Shown: positions 25,601 through 31,083 of the stretch, one piece after another
Numbering within the stretch: the first letter of the stretch is position 1
Layout of the letters: every line of letters begins with the position of its first letter
Source: JAIEPT01 sp038217425
Lineage (GTDB): Bacteria > Planctomycetota > Planctomycetia > Gemmatales > Gemmataceae
Assembly (NCBI GenBank): GCA_038217425.1
Contig: JBBQPM010000070.1
Span: 1 to 31,083 of the forward strand
Length of the DNA: 31,083 bases
Reading direction: 5' to 3'
Translations under genes and position numbers: made by a program
The notes under the pieces: model-generated
Database searches by the model: none
What the model was told of the DNA's origin: nothing
What the model saw: only the letters and a program-made list of their open reading frames with translations

Positions 25601-27074
25601 CCTGGGCATCGTGCTCTTCGTGGCCCGTCTCCCCAACGATTTGGACATCGACTTCGTGGGCGGCACCGCATTCGGCGCCGTGCTCAACGAGGAAGACGCC
25701 ACCGATTTCCAGGGGCTGAAAAAGCTGATCGACAACAAGGAACGCCTCGCCATTCAGGGGGACGCCGAGATCGTCAAGGCCGACCCGAAGGAAGGGACGC
25801 TCGTCAAAGTTCTCTACAAGGGGACGACCGAGCCGGTCACCATTCTCTTCAGCCCGGATTCGGCGCCGAAGACCAAGGAGCTGGCCAAGAAGCGCGTTCA
25901 GGATCTTCCGGACGTCGCCATCGAGCAGATTTTCCTCAGCACCGACGCGGTCCAGACCGGCGGCAAGAGCCAACGCTTCACCATTCGCACCTCCGAACGG
26001 GAGCCGCGTCTGGTGCAAGTGTCGCTGCAGCGTCTACTCGCACACGACGCTGCCGAGGTCAAGTCGCGGCTGGAGATCGGCCGCGTGCAGTCGATGGCGA
26101 TCGACACGCAGGGCAAGGAGACGCGGATCTTCTTCCAGCGCGAGCCGGATGCCGGCGGCAAGCTAAAGACCTACGACGAGCTGCAGAAGGAGTCGTCCAA
26201 GCCCGGCGAGAAGAGTTTCAAGGCGTACGGTTCCGTCGGCCTGTTCAAGACCTTGTTCACGCGACATCTGCAGGAAGAACTCAAGGAGTCCGACCGTAAG
26301 AAGCTGCCTGTGTTTGACGTCGCCGGCGAAGGCGAAAGCCGGGAAGATCGCAGTTTCCACAGCATGCGTCTGAGTTTCGACACGGAGCTTTCCGCGAGCG
26401 TGCAGGAGGCGATCAAGCAGGCGCTCAAGGCGACGGAAGCGGAGTTCTCGCGGCCGCAGCCGTTCCGTCTGGAGAAGTTCGATAGCCAGCTCGCCAACGA
26501 GACGCGCGAACGGGCGCTGTGGGCGGTTCTCGCCAGTTGGGGCGCGATTCTCTTGTACCTGTGGTTCCGGTTCGGCAACTGGACGTTCGGTTTGGCCGCG
26601 GTCCTTTGCCTGATACACGACTTGTTCTTCACGCTCGGCGCCGTCGCTTTGTGCCACTACTTCCACGGCACCTGGTTCGGCAACATGCTGGGGCTGGAGG
26701 ATTTCAAGATCAACCTCCCAGCGGTGGCAGCGTTGCTCACCCTGGTGGGCTTCTCCGTCAACGACACCATCGTCGTCTTCGACCGTATCCGCGAAGTCCG
26801 CGGCAAGAACCCAATTCTGACAGCCAAGATGATCAACGACAGCATCAATCAGACGTTGAGTCGAACGGTGCTGGCGTCCTTAACCGCCTGGCTGGTGGTC
26901 GTGGTTCTCTACATCTGGGGCGGCCCGGGCGTGCATCTGTTCGCCTTCGTGATGGTCGTCGGCGTGTTGGTCGGCACGTACAGCTCGATCTACATCGCCA
27001 GCCCGCTGCTCCTGCTCTTTGGCGAAGGCATCGACCAGGAGGCGCCGGTGGCGAAGACGCCGGCGAAGGCATAA
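22644..27074 (+). CDS. secDF: Protein translocase SecDF fusion, enlarged periplasmic regions (1476 aa)
   Basis: SecD and SecF are fused, giving a twelve-helix export motor that uses the proton gradient to pull proteins across the inner membrane. TM1 is at about 4-24, then the SecD start GPDLAGGTILVYEIDL. The P1 base RIKEMVKRVGSLEFRIL lies near 490-510. TM2-6 follow, with GMAVDANVLIYERLREE carrying D863, the proton-path aspartate. The SecF half begins near 970-1005 (DLDIDFVGGTAFGAV) and has VGFSVNDTIVVFDRIRE with D1374. At 1476 residues it is about twice the Bacillus SecDF. The extra length is a 350-400 residue insert in the first periplasmic domain, including a coiled coil near 310-380, plus an enlarged SecF loop. 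No frame break or catalytic insert is seen. Confidence 0.96.
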   Translation: MKSFFWKFLVCIVPCLLALWVTINSLVKYQNGESGGFKLGPDLAGGTILVYEIDLKKGSAGKADTDPQTTILKLAEALKKRIDPNDLFNIVIRPAGTEGRIEIILPTGGPYRMRQSVLAWNDLLKELREDKDLKVYFERDPDAKIEVERGKFPELGDAIQNIASWSIWQDKLFKYDSSQAGFLLNDEALARLKIDGAFPQHKRADVEKILKALEPKKGTKVSSETAFAAEIQEAYKKYNESASEANKFVSRGAVLPVVVASVEGATERAWYRLKLQAAQDFPNALDFDLRRDAVKFDADAALARPENASEDKKKQILKDLEEAEKKIADLQVKFTELSKDPQRLRKFVDFAFPSILEQDKTQQKKLLEAWVKRRAWEELVLKIENNPDWKDLQLSLSHDALMRVLPDNFEQMITLVQSKGSIPGQAALTIVENLVGKQTPLIKDAPKTEVVYNFMKENYGPSLTELNGKIMAIVKSSDRFRFLSSEDVERIKEMVKRVGSLEFRILANSADDSEAIKDQKEYLTSKDNALIEMLKKRREIGEAPPVKTEEATQEGKEPIAKTYSVKLHADYKANLQYAWVELGPQERRSLYLDNINKDNPQFNAGYNYLTTRLEIPVELPESSADSKNKRLQGALFYARRTENRLMSKEERDEKKYDFFILTRKPEIINGREQKIGGDLIENSAVSMDINPAVEFSFNNRGAELFTNITRQNQPDSSGANTNLKRHLAIILDEMVVSAPTINSVIGARGQITGNFTRREVEDLVNVLRSGRLPATLKSDPVSENTMGATLGADTVFSGVVAVIAAFGAVVLFMIVYYRFAGLVASIALFANLILTVGFMTAVQATFTLPGLAGLVLMLGMAVDANVLIYERLREERERGASLSLAIRNGYDRAIPTIIDTHLSSIFTAIVLYIVGNDQLKGFGVSLTVGLVISLFTSLYMTRVLFDYWQAKGWLTKLNMMRLFARPNIDFMSIRRGMFAFTLIIAILGIVLFVARLPNDLDIDFVGGTAFGAVLNEEDATDFQGLKKLIDNKERLAIQGDAEIVKADPKEGTLVKVLYKGTTEPVTILFSPDSAPKTKELAKKRVQDLPDVAIEQIFLSTDAVQTGGKSQRFTIRTSEREPRLVQVSLQRLLAHDAAEVKSRLEIGRVQSMAIDTQGKETRIFFQREPDAGGKLKTYDELQKESSKPGEKSFKAYGSVGLFKTLFTRHLQEELKESDRKKLPVFDVAGEGESREDRSFHSMRLSFDTELSASVQEAIKQALKATEAEFSRPQPFRLEKFDSQLANETRERALWAVLASWGAILLYLWFRFGNWTFGLAAVLCLIHDLFFTLGAVALCHYFHGTWFGNMLGLEDFKINLPAVAALLTLVGFSVNDTIVVFDRIREVRGKNPILTAKMINDSINQTLSRTVLASLTAWLVVVVLYIWGGPGVHLFAFVMVVGVLVGTYSSIYIASPLLLLFGEGIDQEAPVAKTPAKA

Positions 27075-27080
27075 TGATCG

Positions 27081-27207
27081 CGAAAGCCCAGGGATGGCTA
27101 TCCCTGGGGAAGCGCTCGGCATCGGTATCCAATTGTCGCAGTCGTAGATCGCGGAAGAATGTGAATCGTTCGGCGCTTGCCCAGGGATAGCCATCCCTGG
27201 GCTTTCG
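27081..27207. repeat. Inverted doublet of the CCCAGGGAT palindrome
   Basis: Arms 27081-27115 and 27173-27207 pair at 34 of 35 positions, each arm being a 22-base hairpin (27087-27108, 27180-27201). The doublet fills the gap between convergent secDF and amidohydrolase genes. It is the best-preserved member of the family in this window. Confidence 0.92.
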
Positions 27208-27211
27208 CGTT

Positions 27212-28216
27212 TCATGCCAGCAGCTTCTGCGCATTTTCCCAGTAAACCTTCGCCAACACCTCCGGCGGCAATTCGAGCCCCGCGAGGAGCGGCTGCCCCG
27301 GCGCAAGAAAGTCCGGGTCGGCGATCGGGCTCGGGCCGCTCCAGGCGCTTTCCCATAGCGTCCGCTGACACCAGTATCGGCTCACGTAGTGCTCGCGCTC
27401 GAGATGGTGGCGCGTCACCAGGTCGGTGCCGAAGAGAAAGCGATCGGGGTAGCGCAGCACCAGATTGCGAATCGCCTCGCGGCGGGGCGACACTTCGCGG
27501 ACCACCCATTTCGTGGCGCTGGTGTCGATGACGTAGTTGGGATACCGCTCGAACAGTTCTTCAAGATGCTCGGGATGTTCGCAGTCGCCGCCGAGATGGG
27601 CGCCGACGAAGGTCATGTCGGGGAACATTTCCATAAGGAGCCGCAAGCCGACGTATTGTTGGACCTTGGTGCCGAATTTATGGGTGTCGGCGTAGGCGGT
27701 CTGAAACCAGACGTCGGGATCGCCGACGTGGACCATGACGATGCGGACGCCGGCGGCGCGGGCGCGTTTGGCGGACTCGATGCGCCAGGGGGCGTCGACG
27801 AACAGTCCCCGTTCACGGCCGCGCGGCGCCGACCAGAACTTGATCATCTTCACGCCTTGCTCCAGGAACTGATCGAGCAGCCGATACGCGGCGTCGTCGG
27901 GCTCGTCCTTGGTTTTCTTCTGAATCATGCCGTTGAAGGAGATCGCGGCGCCGAATCGGTCGCGCAGCTCGGGGATGTCTTGCGGCAAACACATGGTGAC
28001 GGTGTGAACGACGCCGAACTCACGGCCGACGTCGAGCATGACTTCCGCTTGACGGACGCTGGCGCCGGGCCCTTCGCCGGCGGGGGGGCCATGCGGAGAA
28101 TCGCCGGGCCGGGTGAGCATGACGTGGCTATGAAAATCGATGATCTTGCCGGCGTAGGTCAGATGGCTGCGTTCTTGATAATCAAGGCCAGTGACGTTGT
28201 ATTCGGGCGGGGACAT
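27212..28216 (-). CDS. Amidohydrolase-2 family metal-dependent hydrolase
   Basis: ATG 28216 (334 residues) is chosen because AGGAG lies just upstream; a longer frame to 28321 would overlap the divergent kinase gene. The TIM-barrel metal site is visible: DFHSH (H29, H31), MVHVGDP (H163), VGAHLGGDCEHPEH (H207) and FGTDL (D265). Relatives include decarboxylases of the ACMSD type and lactonases, so hydrolysis or decarboxylation of a small carboxylate is likely but the substrate is unknown. There is no signal peptide, so it is cytoplasmic. Only 46 bases separate it from the divergent Ser/Thr kinase, so the two promoters must overlap. Confidence 0.9.
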   Translation of the reverse strand: MSPPEYNVTGLDYQERSHLTYAGKIIDFHSHVMLTRPGDSPHGPPAGEGPGASVRQAEVMLDVGREFGVVHTVTMCLPQDIPELRDRFGAAISFNGMIQKKTKDEPDDAAYRLLDQFLEQGVKMIKFWSAPRGRERGLFVDAPWRIESAKRARAAGVRIVMVHVGDPDVWFQTAYADTHKFGTKVQQYVGLRLLMEMFPDMTFVGAHLGGDCEHPEHLEELFERYPNYVIDTSATKWVVREVSPRREAIRNLVLRYPDRFLFGTDLVTRHHLEREHYVSRYWCQRTLWESAWSGPSPIADPDFLAPGQPLLAGLELPPEVLAKVYWENAQKLLA

Positions 28217-28262
28217 CGGGTTTCTCCTGGCGTTTCCCGAAAAGATCGGGAAGAATGAAGAC

Positions 28263-29792
28263 ATGCAAGGCGACCGACTGGGCAAATGGATCCTGATGCG
28301 GGAATTGGGCCGAGGCGGCATGGGCCGAGTCTATCTCGCGCGGGAGGAGGGGACCGGCCGACACGTCGCCCTCAAAGTGCTTTCCGGCCATCACGCCGAC
28401 GACCCCGGTTTTCTCGATCGCTTCCAGCGCGAAATCGAAAGCCTCCGCCAGCTCGATCACCCGCACATCGTGCGCCTATTCGAGTCGGGCCAAGAACTCG
28501 GCTCCTTTTATTATGCTATGGAGTACCTTGAGGGCGCCAGCCTCTTCGACGTGCTCCGCAAACGCAAACGGCTCCCCTGGGAAGAGGTGCTGCACATCGG
28601 TTGGCAAATGTGCCGGGCGCTGCGGCACGTGCACGAGCGCGGCATCATCCACCGCGATCTGAAGCCGAGCAATTTGCTCCTGGCCGAGGACGGCTCGGTC
28701 AAACTCACCGATTTCGGCATCGCCAAGCTTTTCGCAGCCACGCAGCTCACCGCGACGGGGGGCGTCGTCGGCACCGCGGATTATCTCTCGCCCGAACAGG
28801 CCGCGGGCAAGCCGGTGAGTCCGCGCAGCGACATTTATTCGCTCGGCGTCGTCCTGTACGAATTGCTCGCCGGGCGACCGCCGTTCGTGAGCAATAGCGT
28901 GCCGGAGTTGTTGCAAAAGCATCGCTACAGTGCGTTCGACGCGCCGCGAAAGTTTGTGCCCGATCTGCCGGCGGACTTTAACGACCTGCTGTGTCAGATG
29001 CTGGAGAAGAGCCCCGACGAACGGCCGGCGGACTGCACCGCAGTTGGTAAACGTCTGGAACGGATCGGCGCCAAGTATGGCAAGGAAGACCCGGCTTTGG
29101 AGGAATGGTCGAAGCGTCCGACGCTCGCGGACCAGCAGACCGTGCAACCGGCGCGGCGCAGCAGCAAGAGCGACGTCCCCGTCGAGGCGCCGACGTCGCG
29201 CCCGTGGCTGGGTCAATTGCCGGTGCTGGTCGCCTTATTGGCGGTATGTTTGGGGATTCTCGCCTGGACGTTTTGGCCCGCGAGTCAGGAGACGCTGTTT
29301 CGCGAGGGGTCGGCGCTGATGGCGAGCGATCGCCTGAGCGACATGGAACGCGCCTGGAGCGCGTACCTGGGACCGCTTGAACGCCGTTTTCCCAACCATC
29401 CGTACCGTCTCGATCTCGACCGCTTTCGCAAGCAGCTCGAGGAGGGCCGAGAACCGCGCTTGAGCGAAGCGGGCCGTTTCGTGCGCAAGGCGCAACGGCT
29501 GCTTGATGACGGCAAGCCGCAGGAGGCACTGCAACTATGTCGGCTCGTGGAGCAGGTGTTCGGTCCGCTGGAGGGGGAACGATACTGGGTGGATAAGGCG
29601 AAGAAAATGTCGGCCGAGCAGGCGTCGCCGGAGAATCGCGCGAAGCGACTGGAGCGATTGCAACCGCTTCTGGAGCGAGCTTCGGCGCTGAAGGAGCCGG
29701 AGCGGGGGCAATACTGGACGCAGCTCAAGGAACTTTACCGCGGCGATGCGCTGGAGGGGGAAGTTCACAAGGCGATTCAGAGGCAACCGTAA
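28263..29792 (+). CDS. Membrane-anchored Hanks-type Ser/Thr protein kinase
   Basis: ATG 28263 (509 residues) begins just before the kinase fold; an upstream start at 28191 would overlap the divergent gene. All key kinase residues are present: glycine loop GRGGMGRVYLA, K38 in VALKVL, HRDLKPSN with D132, DFGIAK with D150, and LSPEQ of the activation region. A Pro-Thr-rich linker (285-315) precedes one membrane helix (about 319-338, LPVLVALLAVCLGILAWTFW). About 170 helical, charged, TPR-like residues would then lie outside the cytoplasm, a possible sensor. It probably phosphorylates itself and regulatory or envelope proteins. No cognate phosphatase is nearby. Confidence 0.95.
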   Translation: MQGDRLGKWILMRELGRGGMGRVYLAREEGTGRHVALKVLSGHHADDPGFLDRFQREIESLRQLDHPHIVRLFESGQELGSFYYAMEYLEGASLFDVLRKRKRLPWEEVLHIGWQMCRALRHVHERGIIHRDLKPSNLLLAEDGSVKLTDFGIAKLFAATQLTATGGVVGTADYLSPEQAAGKPVSPRSDIYSLGVVLYELLAGRPPFVSNSVPELLQKHRYSAFDAPRKFVPDLPADFNDLLCQMLEKSPDERPADCTAVGKRLERIGAKYGKEDPALEEWSKRPTLADQQTVQPARRSSKSDVPVEAPTSRPWLGQLPVLVALLAVCLGILAWTFWPASQETLFREGSALMASDRLSDMERAWSAYLGPLERRFPNHPYRLDLDRFRKQLEEGREPRLSEAGRFVRKAQRLLDDGKPQEALQLCRLVEQVFGPLEGERYWVDKAKKMSAEQASPENRAKRLERLQPLLERASALKEPERGQYWTQLKELYRGDALEGEVHKAIQRQP

Positions 29793-29808
29793 ACTTTGTA
29801 TTGACTTA

Positions 29809-29867
29809 CCGAGCCGGAAGCGTGAGCGACGATCTTTGCGAAATCGTCGCTCACGCTTCCGGCTCGG
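29809..29867. repeat. Inverted repeat, CGAGCCGGAAGCG family, copy 2 (between convergent genes)
   Basis: Perfect 25-base arms at 29809-29833 and 29843-29867 surround a 9-base loop (CTTTGCGAA). It is the same family as 22005-22062 and lies between the convergent kinase gene and the DUF2135-like gene. A bidirectional terminator role is possible, though no T-run follows. Confidence 0.93.
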
Positions 29868-29898
29868 AAACTCGATGTTTCACATTTGCTCGCGTGTC

Positions 29899-30693
29899 TC
29901 AGTTCAACGTAACCGGACGTTCGGCGGAAGATTCTCCCACGCGTGTTAGCCGGAGGGGGATCGTGTAGGGCCGTTGCGGGGTTTCGATTCGCAGCGTGAC
30001 GTCCACTGGGGTACCGCGGCCTTCTTGCGGGGTGCGGCGATCGCTGAACAGGTTGACCACGATTCGGTACGTCCCCGCCGGGCCGGCGTTCAGTTTGTAA
30101 GTTTCGAAGGCACTCGCTCCCCCGGTCGTATTGTCGGGAGTCAACTCGCCGGCGCCTTTCCGGCGGCCGAAGTAGATCTTGTTGGGATTGCCCGGTTCGT
30201 AGACCCAAAGATCGACGTCCACCTTCGCGGTCCACTCAATCTTGACGTCCAACTTCGCACGGTTGCTCGGCGTCTTGGGCGCCGGCGGCTTGGCGGTGAT
30301 TTTGATGGGCGTCGTGCCCGCGGGCGCCGGGCGCTCCGAGTAATCGAGGTTGAATCGGCCGTGGCTATCGCCGGTGACGATGACGGTGACCCAGCCCATG
30401 CCGCCGGTGCTGGAGAAGAGCTTGCAGGACGCCGGAGCGCCGCCGCGGACGCCGTGGTAGCGGGCGAGAATCGTGCCGTCGCTGCGGCGCAAGACGATGG
30501 TGGGGTTGAAATGGTTGCTGCTGACCTTCAGAAAACGTTGGGTGTCGCCGTCGAAGTTCACTTTCCACACTTGAGTCTTGCCGGCGCCGCCCAGGATTCC
30601 CGGGACGCGAACGTCGGTCGTCTGGGCCTGTACGGCCTGGCCCGAGAAGCAACTAAAGGCGGCCAGCGAGAATATTTTGATTAAGGTCTTCAT
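29899..30693 (-). CDS. Secreted protein with DUF2135-like domain (264 aa)
   Basis: ATG 30693 has GGAG ten bases upstream and a Sec signal at residues 1-23 (MKTLIKIFSLAAFSCFSGQA). Residues about 25-118 form a beta-rich part resembling a pre-peptidase or carbohydrate-type sandwich (TQVWKVNFDGDTQRFLKVSS). A Pro-rich linker follows (PAPAGTTPIKITAKPPAPK). A second beta domain from about 148 has DVKIEWTAKVDVDLWVYEPG and then KIYFGRRKGAGEL, with an AGTYRIVVNLFSD strand. This resembles DUF2135-type domains, which have the same DVDLWVxEP opening. No catalytic site is seen; it is probably a periplasmic or surface binding protein. Its function is unknown. Confidence 0.82.
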   Translation of the reverse strand: MKTLIKIFSLAAFSCFSGQAVQAQTTDVRVPGILGGAGKTQVWKVNFDGDTQRFLKVSSNHFNPTIVLRRSDGTILARYHGVRGGAPASCKLFSSTGGMGWVTVIVTGDSHGRFNLDYSERPAPAGTTPIKITAKPPAPKTPSNRAKLDVKIEWTAKVDVDLWVYEPGNPNKIYFGRRKGAGELTPDNTTGGASAFETYKLNAGPAGTYRIVVNLFSDRRTPQEGRGTPVDVTLRIETPQRPYTIPLRLTRVGESSAERPVTLN

Positions 30694-30926
30694 TTTCGAT
30701 CTCCAGGGCCCGAGTCAGATCGGGTAGTATTTCGTTGGGGAGCCGAGACGTTTAGCTCCGGACGAGGAGGAATGGTCGGCAGCGGCAACGACCGGCCAAA
30801 ATTCGCGGAAGATGTTGCGCACGTGCTGTACTCAAGGCGCTGTCGCGACCCGGCTCGCCTAATTGGACAGTGCTACTTTTCCTCAATCTTCTAACGTAAA
30901 CTCAATGAGTGAAATCATTTGCATTT
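30694..30926. other. Intergenic region upstream of the DUF2135-like gene
   Basis: These bases hold the leader of the minus-strand gene and no convincing gene. A 40-codon frame at 30772-30894 follows AGGAGG with one base of spacing, but its residues show no pattern. No clear promoter or terminator was found. Confidence 0.5.
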
Positions 30927-31054
30927 ACCCCGAAGGGGTTGAATCTCAAAGCCCTGGGTTGCGTACTCGCAACCCAGGGAACAAAGGCGTCACACAGGAT
31001 TACCCCGAAGGGGTTGCATCCGTATGGCCGCCTCGATGCAACCCCTTCGGGGTA
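30927..31054. repeat. Palindrome cluster: ACCCCGAAGGGGTT units and a CCCTGGGTTGCG hairpin
   Basis: Unit 1 is at 30927-30940. A hairpin with perfect 12-base arms lies at 30952-30963 and 30968-30979 (CCCTGGGTTGCG, loop TACT). Units 2 and 3 (31001-31020, 31035-31054) are exact 20-base inverted copies around a 14-base loop. Sequence from about 31073 to the edge (GTGCCCTGGGGT) suggests that another unit begins there. No gene lies in the tail. Confidence 0.92.
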
Positions 31055-31083
31055 TGTTTCCACGGATACCTGTGCCCTGGGGT

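Noticed and set aside
22425..26018. A 1197-codon open frame antisense to secDF
   Set aside because: It overlaps a gene with clear SecD and SecF motifs, and its translation is low-complexity Asp/Glu/Arg/Val-rich sequence typical of a high-GC shadow frame.
30772..30894. A 40-codon frame after AGGAGG
   Set aside because: The spacing to ATG is one base, the residues show no pattern, and the frame is too short to judge.

Overview
The window looks like part of a Planctomycetota chromosome, most likely Pirellulales-like (the order is inference). The evidence is high GC, a PSD1 gene (planctomycete-type cytochrome c, DUF1549 and DUF1553 domains), two DUF1501 proteins, a cytochrome c/WD40 hybrid, large TPR and beta-propeller exported proteins, a Hanks-type kinase, a one-piece SecDF, and many short palindromic repeats between genes. 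No rRNA, tRNA or CRISPR array was seen.

Layout. 1-2589 (-) is a PSD1 protein running off the left edge. 2676-4492 (+) holds a conserved protein of unknown function and a DJ-1/PfpI-type protein. 4689-7091 (+) is an MMPL/RND-type transporter. 7092-9300 is a scarred accessory segment: a frameshifted VapC remnant, a 117-bp MITE-like element, an AT-richer WD40 gene, a second direct copy of the element, and a ParE/RelE-type toxin whose tail is replaced by element sequence, with its intact antitoxin. 9309-12215 (-) carries two DUF1501 genes, divergent from a cytochrome c/WD40 gene (12385-13860, +). A PQQ-type propeller protein (14042), FolC (15283), a 1217-residue TPR protein (16884), a lipoprotein (20684) and a coupled 66-residue protein (21796) follow on +. 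Then come yajC (22172) and an unusually long secDF fusion (22644-27074). The right end has a divergent amidohydrolase (-) and membrane Ser/Thr kinase (+), a secreted DUF2135-like protein (-), and a roughly 390-bp repeat-rich tail.

Functional themes. Most proteins are exported or membrane-bound: Tat-type or Sec-type signals, lipoproteins and beta-propellers fit planctomycete envelope biology, and YajC/SecDF supplies export capacity. FolC is the only clear core metabolic enzyme. 

The strongest non-genic signal is the repeat content. At least six unrelated families of short inverted repeats occupy intergenic junctions, one supplies the last codons and stop of a gene, and a seventh, transposon-like family brackets a probable acquired gene and sits beside two broken toxin genes.
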